From: Flavobacterium taihuense
GTDB lineage: Bacteria > Bacteroidota > Bacteroidia > Flavobacteriales > Flavobacteriaceae
Direction: 5' to 3'
DNA: 64,000 nt
Assembly: GCF_019351435.1 (NCBI RefSeq)
Contig: NZ_JAHWYN010000006.1
Span: forward strand, 124,001 to 188,000
Notes under the pieces: generated by a model
The model's input: only the letters and a program-made list of their open reading frames with translations
What the model was told of the DNA's origin: nothing
Databases searched by the model: none
Translations under genes and position numbers: made by a program
In this document: one piece after another, positions 44,651-54,536 of the stretch
Numbering within the stretch: position 1 is the first letter of the stretch
How the letters are laid out: every line of letters starts with the position of its first letter

Positions 44651-44905
44651 TTTCATAAGTATATTCTGCAAAATAAATATTTATAAATTGTACGAAGGTT
44701 TTTATGACCAAGCATTTTGTTTACACTTTCAATAGGAACGCCATTAGTAAGCGTCACAGTGGTTGCAAAAGTATGTCGGGCAATGTGAAAGGTTAATTTT
44801 TTTCTATCTCGCAAACGCCCGCTATTTCTTTTAAATAGGCATTCATTTTCTGATTACTCATTCGTTCGGATGGGGCTAATAGACCGAATAGTTCGAATCA
44901 ACATT
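44651..44905 (-). pseudogene. Decayed tyrosine recombinase (C-terminal remnant)
   Basis: The minus strand reads MSNQKMNAYLKEIAGVCEIEKN, then after a frame change in a run of seven A/T near 44798 LTFHIARHTFATTVTLTNGVPIESV...KMLGHKNLRT. The HxxR (HIARH) and LGH motifs of the phage-type integrase family are present, but the catalytic Tyr segment (normally TQ.YA.I) is lost and upstream parts are absent. It is a relic of a mobile-element integrase and marks an old element end. Confidence 0.85.
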
Positions 44906-45033
44906 TCTCCTTAATGGATTTGATTTCTTATAGTCCTGTAACAATTAAAAGCCAAACTCCCTCTTTAAAGGACATCTTTTATCTCAAATGTTGGCAATAA
45001 ATACTTTTACATTAGATTTAAATAACAGATCGT

Positions 45034-45357
45034 ATGAAGCCATTTACTTTTGACCAAATACCCGTAATGATGAACAAAATTCATGATAAATTGGAGCATT
45101 TGGAAAAACTTATTGTAAGAATCTCTAATGTAGAAGAAAATAAAGAAGAAGTTCTAAACATTCAAGAAGCATCAAAACTTTTAGACCTATCGGTATCAAC
45201 AATCTATAGTAAAGTATGTAAAAGGGAAATCCCTGTTAATAAACAAGGCAAACGTATTTATTTTTACAGGCATGAGTTGATGAAATGGATTAAGTCAGGT
45301 CGGGTAAAAACTTATTTAGAAATCCAAAATGATATTGAAAAAAGGTCAAAAATCTAA
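45034..45357 (+). CDS. Excisionase-like helix-turn-helix protein
   Basis: A 107-aa protein: a coiled-coil N-terminus (about 10-40), then a MerR/excisionase HTH (LNIQEASKLLDLSVSTIYSKVCKREIPVNKQGKRIYFYRHEL, about 42-83) and a basic tail. It resembles proteins encoded beside integrases or transfer genes. It lies between the decayed integrase and the Wadjet operon. It may regulate the island or be a relic of the element that carried it. Confidence 0.85.
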   Translation: MKPFTFDQIPVMMNKIHDKLEHLEKLIVRISNVEENKEEVLNIQEASKLLDLSVSTIYSKVCKREIPVNKQGKRIYFYRHELMKWIKSGRVKTYLEIQNDIEKRSKI

Positions 45358-45380
45358 ATGTTAGATTTTTGACCTTTTTA
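45338..45380 (+). terminator. Very long perfect terminator overlapping the HTH stop codon
   Basis: A 20-bp stem made of aaaaaaggtcaaaaatctaa (45338-45357, including the stop TAA) and its complement (45361-45380, last base aside), with a 3-nt loop ATG. The right arm has two T-rich blocks. It should end transcription in both directions. Confidence 0.9.
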
Positions 45381-45944
45381 CTTTTTAACCTTCATGTCTA
45401 AGTACGCAATCATACATCACTTAGCTTTTTTTATGTCAGTGATATAATCAATATTCAAAGTTTATAAATGTATATAACTTTTCAAAAAGAAAAACCTTAA
45501 TTAGACACCATCAATGTTAATAAAAACTATTTTATAATTTCCGATATTGTTAATAAAAGATATCCATAATCAAAATTAACTGAGTGAATCTGATGTTTCA
45601 AATGAAGTTGTTCTTTACCACCTTTTTTATTTTTGTCAAATGGACCTCAAATTATAATCTTTTTTTAATATTGATTAATTTGAATTTCTCAAGACAATGC
45701 TTATATTATTTATACTAATTATCAATACCATGTAAATTAAAATCTTTATACTCTTGAAGTTTTTTTTTAAAAATTTAGCCTAACTATTTTAATTACAGAC
45801 TATGAAAAGGTAAAAATTAACGCATCTGTACAGCAGCTAAAAATTATATAAAATGTAGTTTTATAAATAAATTCATTAAATTTAGCTTAATATTTTCCCT
45901 TTTCCCAAAAATCATCAATCAATTTTATTCTTAATTAACAATAT
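45381..45944. other. AT-rich gap before the Wadjet operon
   Basis: About 560 bp of very AT-rich DNA without a supported gene. No full promoter consensus, repeat or RNA is recognised. It must hold the jet operon promoter. Confidence 0.5.
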
Positions 45945-47264
45945 TTGGAAAGTTTTAATTTATATATAGAAGCCAAAGATCAATACGAGAAATTAGTTCC
46001 GGAAAAAAATGACGGATTAATTATTTTATCGCTCTATGGAAAATATAAAGACAAAGATTTTACAGAAGAGAATATCGTCTCACTCATAAACAAGGTTTTT
46101 AAAGATCAGGGTACTGATTCCACCAGAACAGAACATAACAGGAACAATAACGTGATATTAAGGCTTCAGGAATCTTTTCTTTGGCGTAATGAAATTAAAA
46201 GGACTTATAAATTCAAAAAATACGGACTTGAATTTTGCCAGAGTCTCGAAAAACGTCTTATCGCCAAGTATAATCCTGCTAAGATAAAGAGGTTCTTTGT
46301 TGAGTTATATAACAGTCTTACAACCGCCGTGGAGATTGGAACTAATTTTAATCTGTGGGTAGAAGATCATTTTGACATCAGGATGCCCTCACTCTCTTCC
46401 CAGATTGAAATATTGGATCAGCAGGTTAATGAATCGGTGAGTGACTTTAAACTTACCGTTAAGTCTGAAGGCAGCAATATTCAGGACATTTTAAAACAGA
46501 TTGAAATGGGGCTTGACATTATAAAGGAGCAGGCATCCGAGTTAAGAAATGCATTTCAAATATCATATGACATCGACGAAATCCTCACAGTCATCCTTGA
46601 AAAAAATGAGGCTAGCGGCTACATTGAAAATATAAAGAAAGTCCAGGATTTTCATGACAGTTCCAGAAGCCAGCTCGAACAGGTCAGTAAAAGAATCGAG
46701 AAGATAAAACCTAGGATCAGGGAATTTATATATGATTTTAATAAGCAAGACTTTGATAGAAAAACCAACAAGTTCCTCACTCACATACTGGAGCATTCAA
46801 CGGTCGGAAGACGATCAGGAAATAAATATATTCAATTTCCCAAAGGTATCCCTGTATTTAAGCTAAGAGCGTCGGAAATTATTGCCCGCCTTACTGTAAT
46901 ACCAATAAGGGAAATCAGCCCCAAGGTGCCAATTACCGTATACAAAAGGGAAATTAATATCTCTAAAAGGCAAGATTTAGTTGACAAGACAGTCAGGTGG
47001 AAGTATGAAAAAGAGAGGATAAAATATTGGACAGAGCTTGCATTTTCTCAGCTTGAGCAGGACAGCATCCTGGATTTTACACCTTTTTTCTTTAAAATTC
47101 TGGAAACTGAAAAATTTTCCATTGCTGTAAAAACAGCTCATAACACCCTTAGAAGAAGTGCAGGTTTAAAAAATAAATACAGGATAATAATCAACAAACA
47201 GGCATCTTATACAGGTCAAAATAAAGGTATATCGATATGGCAGATGACAATTCAGAAAAAATAG
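45945..47264 (+). CDS. jetA: Wadjet subunit JetA (MukF/kleisin-like)
   Basis: A 439-aa protein. The only start in frame before residue 140 is TTG at 45945 (an in-frame stop lies 9 bp upstream), so a TTG start is inferred. The N-terminal 100 residues look like a winged-helix domain, the middle (about 150-290) is helical and coiled, and the end is again winged-helix-like. This is the kleisin layout of JetA. DUF3375 of the best-known Wadjet type is not evident, so this is probably another subtype. It overlaps jetB by 28 bp. It would load on DNA with JetB and JetC to recognise and help cut small circular DNA. Confidence 0.75.
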   Translation: MESFNLYIEAKDQYEKLVPEKNDGLIILSLYGKYKDKDFTEENIVSLINKVFKDQGTDSTRTEHNRNNNVILRLQESFLWRNEIKRTYKFKKYGLEFCQSLEKRLIAKYNPAKIKRFFVELYNSLTTAVEIGTNFNLWVEDHFDIRMPSLSSQIEILDQQVNESVSDFKLTVKSEGSNIQDILKQIEMGLDIIKEQASELRNAFQISYDIDEILTVILEKNEASGYIENIKKVQDFHDSSRSQLEQVSKRIEKIKPRIREFIYDFNKQDFDRKTNKFLTHILEHSTVGRRSGNKYIQFPKGIPVFKLRASEIIARLTVIPIREISPKVPITVYKREINISKRQDLVDKTVRWKYEKERIKYWTELAFSQLEQDSILDFTPFFFKILETEKFSIAVKTAHNTLRRSAGLKNKYRIIINKQASYTGQNKGISIWQMTIQKK

Positions 47265-47911
47265 AAAAATATAATTTCCTTTTTGAAAAAAAAGCCCAAT
47301 CAGTCTTCTCCAGATTGGACTATTCTCTAAAAAATGGTATGCATGTCCAGCGGGAATATCCCACAACGCCAGACCTGTACCGCTTTTTAAATGAAAATTA
47401 TATTTCATTGAAACATTACTATAAAGATTTTTTCAATCTTAACCTCTGCAGAGAGGGTAATGAATTCAACCAATATTACTTCCTTGATGTAAACGAAATC
47501 GGAAAAAGTAATGTCCCAGTTGATAATAAGGATTACCTGAAAACTGAACATATTATAATAGGCATGTTATTTCTCAAAATGTTCAAAATGGATGGCAACA
47601 TTGAACTTGACAGCATAACCGAATTTATCACATTGCTTTATGACGAGTATGAAGAAGAAAAGAATGCACTCCGGAAACTAATTAACGACAATTCTTCTGA
47701 TAAAGGTTCAGATTTAAATGACCAGAGATTTGAAGAAACGGTAAAAAAAGCATTTTATAAGTTTGGCGAGCTGGGCTGGCTGATGTGGGATGACGAAGAC
47801 AATAAAAACAAATTCAAAATCATGCCTTCATTTGAAAGGCTGCGTGGTGCCTATCAACCACAGATAGAAACAATAGACGACCTGCTTAAAGAAATGAAAG
47901 ATGTACAATAA
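47237..47911 (+). CDS. jetB: Wadjet subunit JetB (MukE-like)
   Basis: A 224-aa acidic protein, mostly helical, with a two-winged-helix layout: LFEKKAQSVFSRLDYSLKNG at the start, then HIIIGMLFLKMFKMDGNIELD near residue 95 and GWLMWDDEDNKNKFKIMPSFERL near the end (about 186-208). Size and place between the kleisin-like and SMC genes fit JetB (DUF4194-like). It overlaps jetA by 28 bp and jetC by 11 bp. It would act as the kite subunit that binds the kleisin and DNA. The sequence is divergent, so the call leans on gene order. Confidence 0.75.
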   Translation: MADDNSEKIEKYNFLFEKKAQSVFSRLDYSLKNGMHVQREYPTTPDLYRFLNENYISLKHYYKDFFNLNLCREGNEFNQYYFLDVNEIGKSNVPVDNKDYLKTEHIIIGMLFLKMFKMDGNIELDSITEFITLLYDEYEEEKNALRKLINDNSSDKGSDLNDQRFEETVKKAFYKFGELGWLMWDDEDNKNKFKIMPSFERLRGAYQPQIETIDDLLKEMKDVQ

Positions 47912-50900
47912 TTTTCCTAGAATATACAGCTTATCAACCATCGGCATCAAACAACATTTAAATGCCGATTACCTCTTCCATCCTTATCGAACAGATTTCA
48001 GTGGAGAAAGTGGCAGTGGGAAAAGCATGGTTGCCGATATCATACAGCTAATTCTAATAGGTTCAGGTGAATTTAAATCCGCAACAGATGGAAATAAACA
48101 GCGTGATGTGAAAGGAATGCTTCTAGATTTAAAGGGTAAGGCGTCCTCCAGAGGATATGTCTTTTTAAATATCGAGGTTCGTAGTAACAGTTATGTCACC
48201 ATAGGTGCATATATCGAAAGTACAAGCAATGTAGCCGAGATGTTTATCATTCAAAACGGTTATGACTGGGAAGACCTATCCCCTATGAGCGACCCGATAA
48301 TGACTAAGGATCTGATCATTGAAGACAAAATAGAAACCATAAACAATCTTTGTGATAAGTTTAATAAAGCAAGGATGAAGGTATTCAACAGAAAAAAATA
48401 CCACCATATTCTTTATTCGAATGATATCCTGTCCTTAGACTTAACCAAAGACGAAACCCTTAGGACATATGCCAATATATTGAGGTCTTTTTCCAGAGGC
48501 AAAGGTTTTAAGGTCGAATCGGAAAGCATTAAAAAGTTCCTTTTTGGCGATGAAGAGCAGAACAGCATTATGCAAAGGTATTCTGATGAAGTAAATAATA
48601 TTAATAATGATTTTCATGAGCACAGAAGGTTTCAGGAAGAAATCGAACTGATAAATGAGAAAGAGAACCTACTGAAGGTGGTAGTAGAAAAAAATAAAAA
48701 TTTCAAGACGCTTTACAGTGAATACCTAATTAAACGTTTTAACTATTGGACAACAGAACAAAACAATGCTCAAATCCAGTTGCAGACTTCCTCTAAAGAC
48801 TTGGCTCAAAATCAGGTGGAGCATCAGTATATTGAAAATCAGCTTACACAATTACGTATTAATGACTTGGGACAGCTTTTACTAAAAAAGAAAAAAATAG
48901 AAGAAGGTGCACAACTTTCGGATGAGACGATTGCTGAAATAAAAAACAATTACAAAGAAATTCAGAAATTCAAAGAACAGGTAGAAACAGTTGAGAAATG
49001 GATGACTGAAAACGGTAATGAAATTGACGAAGTCAAAAAATGGTATAAGAATCAAAAACAAAACGATGAGAACAAATCAAATGTTTTAAAATTCACATAT
49101 TACCTTAAAAGCAATGGCCTGCTGGATACCTTTGAGGATTCGGCATGGTTTCTTAATTTTGAAGAAGAAGAACAGAAATTTCAAATAGATATAATCACTC
49201 TCGAAGGTAAAATCTCAAATTTGGAATCCTTATCCAAATTCTCAGATATTGCCAATCCTGAATCGCTTTTAAAATGGGCTGTGGAGAACCTGCAATTTCC
49301 TATATCCCATTCGATTGAAAGCATATTGATTTATTTTCAAAAGCTCGACAGGAAGATGCCAAAATTAGAAAGCAGGTATCTGCCTTTTCCAGGTGAGCTC
49401 TTTGAGAATCTTGATATTAAAGATGAAACAGATCTCGGATTTTGGCTCAATCTCGATGGAGTATATGAATATATAGAATATTCAAAGAGTCAGGTTTTGA
49501 ACACTGATAACCCTGATTCTATCACCGGCCCATTATCTGAACTCAAAGGAGGCATTGAATCTGAACTGAAAACTGTTGTTCAGGAAAAGGATCAAAAGAT
49601 AAAATACAAAGATCTGCTGTTTAAGTTCAGTAATCTTCAAGATCACATTATACTTTATAAAAAGAAAGACAGCTTAGTAAATTTCTGCATAGACGAAAGT
49701 ATTGATATTACTGAGAATAGATTTGAACAGTTCATTACTTTATATTCAGATAAAACCAATATTTACAGCCATTACAATTCTCTTCATGGGCAGTATGAAG
49801 ATATTCTAAAACAGGAAGCCTCTTATGAAGAGCAGAAAAGAGCAATTGAAAAATTGGAATCAACACTATTTACTGGCAAAAAAAACATAGCAATTGAAGT
49901 CTTAGAAACGGTAATTGAAACCGAAAAAGAATTACTATTAGAGAAACAAAAACAATTATATACCCAGCTGCTCAAATCAGAAATTAAACTGGCAGATTTA
50001 GAAAACAAATATGGTGATAAAACCAAAACTGGTGATCCAGTAGCTCTATTGGAGCTAAGACACAAACTGGATCTTGAGATAATGCGCCTTGCGAAAAAAA
50101 CTGAAGAAAAAAGCAATTTCATAGCTTCTGCCAAGCTTGAACTAAAAAGTACTGAAGAACTAAATAATGAAATATTCCGGTCAAAAATTAAACTTGATAC
50201 AACTCTCGATGAGCATTTAAATCCTGATGAGGGCGGAAATAATTCCCTTAAAAATAAAGCCGAAATAGCTAAAATATCCTATAACGAGAAACTGAAGTCA
50301 ATTATAGAAAAAATGAGCTATCAAATTGATGAATCAATTTCCATGGGAAAGCTCGCTAGTTTGATGTTACCTACCGTTTTTAAGAGTTCTGCTGTAGATG
50401 AAGATATGATTGCTTCTAATATTGCGGAAAGACTGCATAAGCTTGCCCTTGACATTCAAGAAATCGGTTCAAGAAAAATTGAGATTTTGAGCAGTATTTT
50501 CAATGAAGTATACAAAACGTATTCGGCCCATCTGACAAAAGTCAACGATATAGACGAATACCTGAAAAAAAAGAACAAAGTTATTACTGGAGGAAATCGT
50601 GCATCACTTACAGCGGGTAAATCAATACATTATCCCGAAAGCTGGCTGGGAACCTTTCGGAAACAGCTTGCAAATCAAATGAATAACACCGGTCTGTTCA
50701 CTGAATTGAGAGAAGAAATTGATATTGATAAAATGATGATAAAAGCTTTTCAGAAAATTGGGGGCAGTCCAAAAGTTGAACCTCAGGACCTCATGAACCC
50801 AAAATCTTATTTCGACCTCGAATTTGAATTGAAGCTCGAAAATGGGGAAGCAAACTCAGGAAGCAATGGACAGACCTATACAGCAAATGCTTTATTATGT

Positions 50901-51209
50901 CTGGCCAGGCTTTCGTTGATAGAAGAGAAAAATAAAAAAGGATTAAAAATTATGTCAATTGATGAAGCCGAAGGATTAGGAAGCAATTACGACATGCTGC
51001 ATGAGCTCGCGAAAAAAGAAAATTATCAGATTATCACAATGGCAATCGAAACCGCCGGAGACATTAAAGCCGGCGATCAGTTTATCTATATCATGAACGA
51101 AAATAACCTAGCTGATATGGAAAGTTACGTCCCTCCCCTTGGCATATTTTCCGAAAATATTATTGAAGATATTAATGACTACATAAATTCAATGCCGGAT
51201 GATAAATAA
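47901..51209 (+). CDS. jetC: Wadjet SMC-like ATPase JetC (MukB-like)
   Basis: A 1102-aa SMC-type ATPase. Walker A is GESGSGKS (residues 35-42). Long coiled coils run at about 220-370 and 600-760, with a hinge-like region between. The C-terminal head has a signature-like SGSNGQTYTANALLCLARLSL and Walker B IMSIDEAEGLG. It would extrude DNA loops with ATP and detect small plasmids. It overlaps jetB and jetD by 11 bp each. At this length and with the ATP-binding head split at the two ends, the SMC/MukB-like class is firm. Confidence 0.88.
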   Translation: MYNNFPRIYSLSTIGIKQHLNADYLFHPYRTDFSGESGSGKSMVADIIQLILIGSGEFKSATDGNKQRDVKGMLLDLKGKASSRGYVFLNIEVRSNSYVTIGAYIESTSNVAEMFIIQNGYDWEDLSPMSDPIMTKDLIIEDKIETINNLCDKFNKARMKVFNRKKYHHILYSNDILSLDLTKDETLRTYANILRSFSRGKGFKVESESIKKFLFGDEEQNSIMQRYSDEVNNINNDFHEHRRFQEEIELINEKENLLKVVVEKNKNFKTLYSEYLIKRFNYWTTEQNNAQIQLQTSSKDLAQNQVEHQYIENQLTQLRINDLGQLLLKKKKIEEGAQLSDETIAEIKNNYKEIQKFKEQVETVEKWMTENGNEIDEVKKWYKNQKQNDENKSNVLKFTYYLKSNGLLDTFEDSAWFLNFEEEEQKFQIDIITLEGKISNLESLSKFSDIANPESLLKWAVENLQFPISHSIESILIYFQKLDRKMPKLESRYLPFPGELFENLDIKDETDLGFWLNLDGVYEYIEYSKSQVLNTDNPDSITGPLSELKGGIESELKTVVQEKDQKIKYKDLLFKFSNLQDHIILYKKKDSLVNFCIDESIDITENRFEQFITLYSDKTNIYSHYNSLHGQYEDILKQEASYEEQKRAIEKLESTLFTGKKNIAIEVLETVIETEKELLLEKQKQLYTQLLKSEIKLADLENKYGDKTKTGDPVALLELRHKLDLEIMRLAKKTEEKSNFIASAKLELKSTEELNNEIFRSKIKLDTTLDEHLNPDEGGNNSLKNKAEIAKISYNEKLKSIIEKMSYQIDESISMGKLASLMLPTVFKSSAVDEDMIASNIAERLHKLALDIQEIGSRKIEILSSIFNEVYKTYSAHLTKVNDIDEYLKKKNKVITGGNRASLTAGKSIHYPESWLGTFRKQLANQMNNTGLFTELREEIDIDKMMIKAFQKIGGSPKVEPQDLMNPKSYFDLEFELKLENGEANSGSNGQTYTANALLCLARLSLIEEKNKKGLKIMSIDEAEGLGSNYDMLHELAKKENYQIITMAIETAGDIKAGDQFIYIMNENNLADMESYVPPLGIFSENIIEDINDYINSMPDDK

Positions 51210-52152
51210 AAAAATTACATGGAAAGAGCTCAAAGCATTAGACGACATTTATCATCTTAAAAAAACTAAGGCTGCTATTCAGGGACATCCGTATATCAAT
51301 TATCTAATAAATGATAAAGGTATTCTTGATTTAAAAAGGGATAACATAAAAGTTATTATTTCAACTGAAGGTTTTGAAGAATTCTATGAGAAAGAATTTA
51401 AATTGCAGTATGACGAGGCAAAAAGCTTTTTAGAAAATAATGGTATTGAAGCCAATGCCAAAAAAAACTTTACGCTGGAAGAGGTAAAAACCTTAATGCT
51501 TATCGAAGAAAATAAAGAGGAACTAAAAAGTAAACCGACCAATATTGAGGATTTTTCCAACGAGTTTTTTGATATTTCGAAATACTTAAAAAACAAAACT
51601 GGGCTCAGAAATGCTGTTTTCAAAATTTTAGACATAACCCAATTTCCCCTAGATAAAAAGGAAAACCAATGGAGAATTGTCGTAGACAGGCAGAATCCTG
51701 ATGCTGTTGTACTTTGTGAAAACAAGTCGTTTTTAAAACAGACTTGGATTGCCAAAAGTACCAACGTAAAGTTATGGTATGTGGGTGGCAACAATATAAA
51801 AATCCTTGACGACATCGATGAAATTGAATTGGCTAAACCATTCTATTATTGCTGCGATTGGGATTTGGCAGGATTAGAAATTTACGAGAGAATAAAAAAG
51901 AAATTAAAGCTAAGAAATAAGGATATAGTCCTGCTCTACCCCAATGAGCCACATAAAAAAATAAGCACCTACATAGAGTATCACGACAGCCACTGGAATT
52001 TAAACAAGATATTATCTGGGTTACAGATTGGAAATTTCAACAAAAAGGAATTACAGCTTATACAGGATCTTATTAAGAATGAACAGTGGATTGAAGAAGA
52101 ATCTTTTGATCTCATTCAAATACTAAAGGTAGTATTATTAATAAAACAATAG
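51199..52152 (+). CDS. jetD: Wadjet nuclease JetD (Toprim/TopoVI-A-like)
   Basis: A 317-aa protein. The C-terminal Toprim-like part has LCENKSF (Glu174) and YCCDWDLAGLEIY (Asp220, Asp222), the metal-binding Glu and DxD residues that cut DNA in JetD. The N-terminal part (about 1-130) is helical and binds the complex. It is shorter than typical type I JetD (about 390 aa). It overlaps jetC by 11 bp and closes the operon. It should cleave plasmids stalled by the SMC ring. Confidence 0.85.
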   Translation: MINKKITWKELKALDDIYHLKKTKAAIQGHPYINYLINDKGILDLKRDNIKVIISTEGFEEFYEKEFKLQYDEAKSFLENNGIEANAKKNFTLEEVKTLMLIEENKEELKSKPTNIEDFSNEFFDISKYLKNKTGLRNAVFKILDITQFPLDKKENQWRIVVDRQNPDAVVLCENKSFLKQTWIAKSTNVKLWYVGGNNIKILDDIDEIELAKPFYYCCDWDLAGLEIYERIKKKLKLRNKDIVLLYPNEPHKKISTYIEYHDSHWNLNKILSGLQIGNFNKKELQLIQDLIKNEQWIEEESFDLIQILKVVLLIKQ

Positions 52153-52377
52153 ATTAGATGTCACATCCATTCTAGTACTTTTATCATTCTTTTTATTTCT
52201 TAACATTACTCTTACATATAACTTTATAATTTTGCATTAAACAACTTCCATGAGTGTATGTTGTCTTGATAAGGATATTTTGTTTTGCGATAGTTTGCTT
52301 TAAATTGTACCATAATTCTACCACTGAAGTTTAAACTCTAGTAAAGTAATCGTCTCTTATACAACATTTTTAGTAAA

Positions 52378-54045
52378 TCAAAAAGGCAAATCATCCGGCT
52401 CTTCCATAGCATCATCATAAAAATTAGATTCGCTTTCTGTTTCACCTTCCAGATTTGAATAATATTTCTCGATCATTTTTACTTCGTTACTAAAACCATC
52501 TTTTTCCAAATTTTCTAATAATTCCTTACGACCGATTATAGTTTTTGATTTGGCAGATCTAAATGTACTATTTTCCATCTCTTCTATAAACTCTTTAGTA
52601 TTTTTCCAAAAACCTGCCGACGTGATAAAAATGGCTTTAATCTTAAGATTTTTGGAATTTTTATCCTTATAATATTCTTTTGCAAGCCCCATAGATTTAT
52701 TAAAAAACCATTTTAAAGTAGCTTTAGTATCAATGTCACCTAATGAAACAAATGTTCCGTCACGTAGTCCTTTTAGCTCAACAAAAACTAATTCCGCAGG
52801 ATGAGTTGAAGTAATTACATAATCAAACTCATGTTTACGCTGACCCATTTTTAAAATTACATTCTGTTCAAATCCCGCACGAGGGTATAAAGAACTTAGG
52901 TAGCCAAACATTAAGTACTCAAATAATGTACCTCTAAGATCTTTTAAGGCCCCCTCCTGCCCTGAACTTTTTATCGTCTCTAAAATGGATTCTACTGATT
53001 GATCTAAATTTTGATCATTTTTTAAAAGAAGAGGCAGCTGACTGGATTTTCTTATTATTTCATAAATTTTAGATCCGAAAATCGCACTTATATTAAAAGA
53101 TATTATTCCATTTTTTCTCATGGTAAAGAATACTTCTTTACTGCATTCACGATAAATAATTACAGGTAAAGTTTTTCTTTTTTCACTTTTTACAGAATTA
53201 ATATTTATTTGAATTCTGGCTAAAAATGCATTAAGATGAATATGAGAATATTCCGTTGCTAGTACAACATCCAAAACCACTAAAGTTTGTTTTTCTTTGG
53301 AATCCGCTTTTGCTCCTAATATTTCATTTATCCCAGTACTTTTAGAATATGCATAAGCGTCCCAAAATAAATTATTATGTATTGTACCCATTCCTGGGTT
53401 AGATTTATTCCGATAAATAAAAGATGCATTATCAATTATATTTGAATTTACAAGCCAATTCATGATATCAGGCATCAAGCTACAATCAATTATCATTTTT
53501 TGATGATGAATGCTTATTTTTAAATTTTCCTCAGGCTTATCAAGCACCTGGCTAAATTCTTTTTGTATTATAAACCGATTATTGTTTTTATCTCTTTTTT
53601 CATAAACAAAATCTAATCTACTCAACACCTTTATAATATCATCCAATGAACTAATTTTTGTCGAATTATCTTCATTAGGTGCCGCAGTTATTTTTAAAGC
53701 TTCGTAATATGAAACGATACCATCATTTATTTGGAGCAATACAATTAACCTGTATATAGGTGGTCTAGACTTTTCTACTATTTTTTTAACAGCTTCAATA
53801 TCTAATAAATATGTATTGCAATAATAAATGAATTGACCGTTACCAAACGTAGATGGTTTAGAAGATGTAATAATGCTTTTGGTTACGGCCCTACCAACAA
53901 TTTTTCTAGCATTATCAGGCGTAACTGAAAATTTAGCTATTAATTTCTCGTGAACATCTTTCGCTGAAAGAAATAAATGTTCGTGAAGAAGGACACTAAG
54001 AAATGTATTATAGTTGTCTTGCGCTGTTAATTTTTTATTTTCCAT
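52378..54045 (-). CDS. Winged-helix/PD-(D/E)XK nuclease-like protein, unassigned
   Basis: A 555-aa protein not assigned to a known family. The N-terminus (about 20-60, LFLSAKDVHEKLIAKFSVTPDNARKIV) looks like a winged-helix DNA-binding region. The middle is mixed alpha/beta. Residues about 370-425 look like a PD-(D/E)XK nuclease core: LRGTLFEYLMFG, then HEFDYVI (Asp about 407) and LVFVELKG (Glu-x-Lys about 421-423). The C-terminus is acidic. It stands alone, convergent with jetD and divergent from Gabija, inside the defence island. A single-gene restriction or abortive-infection nuclease is inferred. Confidence in the nuclease core is moderate; the role is unproven. Confidence 0.6.
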   Translation of the reverse strand: MENKKLTAQDNYNTFLSVLLHEHLFLSAKDVHEKLIAKFSVTPDNARKIVGRAVTKSIITSSKPSTFGNGQFIYYCNTYLLDIEAVKKIVEKSRPPIYRLIVLLQINDGIVSYYEALKITAAPNEDNSTKISSLDDIIKVLSRLDFVYEKRDKNNNRFIIQKEFSQVLDKPEENLKISIHHQKMIIDCSLMPDIMNWLVNSNIIDNASFIYRNKSNPGMGTIHNNLFWDAYAYSKSTGINEILGAKADSKEKQTLVVLDVVLATEYSHIHLNAFLARIQININSVKSEKRKTLPVIIYRECSKEVFFTMRKNGIISFNISAIFGSKIYEIIRKSSQLPLLLKNDQNLDQSVESILETIKSSGQEGALKDLRGTLFEYLMFGYLSSLYPRAGFEQNVILKMGQRKHEFDYVITSTHPAELVFVELKGLRDGTFVSLGDIDTKATLKWFFNKSMGLAKEYYKDKNSKNLKIKAIFITSAGFWKNTKEFIEEMENSTFRSAKSKTIIGRKELLENLEKDGFSNEVKMIEKYYSNLEGETESESNFYDDAMEEPDDLPF

Positions 54046-54473
54046 CTGTCACACTGCCCTTATAAATTTTATTTTTAAATAGAGTTCAAGGCTCGCTTTT
54101 TTTTATCAAGCTGAATATTAAAAACATAAATTTCTGATTTACAGTACTTTGGTTTTTTAAAACCTTTAATATATTACTAATTTTGTTGCTTATTAAAATT
54201 TAAGTTGTCCGAAAGTACGTTAAATTAATAATATTTCTATGCATAAAAAATATATAATAGTAGTTTTTATTAATATAAGTATAAAAGAATTAATAAAACG
54301 CTGGAGTTATATTTCTAATGATTTAGTTCAATTATTTTTCGTCAAGTAAAAAAGCCACTAGGTGCTTAAATAGATCCTCAAAATTCATCGAGTTAGTATT
54401 TTCTAGCCATCTGCGGATTCAAAATATTATTTAAAAATACGGATTTTCGTAAAAAAGAGCCTGACAAAACAAC
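54046..54473. other. Divergent AT-rich intergenic region
   Basis: Between the 555-aa nuclease gene and the Gabija operon. No gene or clear repeat is seen apart from the minus-7 element at its right end. Confidence 0.4.
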
Positions 54474-54481
54474 TATATTTG
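54474..54481 (+). promoter_or_regulatory. Minus-7 element of the Gabija operon
   Basis: TATATTTG, an exact TAnnTTTG match, implies a start near 54487. This places an in-frame TTG at 54483 before the mRNA start and supports ATG 54537 as the gajA start. No clear TTG lies at the usual upstream distance. Confidence 0.5.
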
Positions 54482-54536
54482 TTTGTATCACAAGTTCAAA
54501 AGGACACAACAATTAACTAACCCAGAATTATTAAAA

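Noticed and set aside
54483-54536. TTG start giving a longer GajA
   Set aside because: It lies at or before the predicted start of transcription; the OLD family begins MYISQIEIKNFRNF, which fits ATG 54537.
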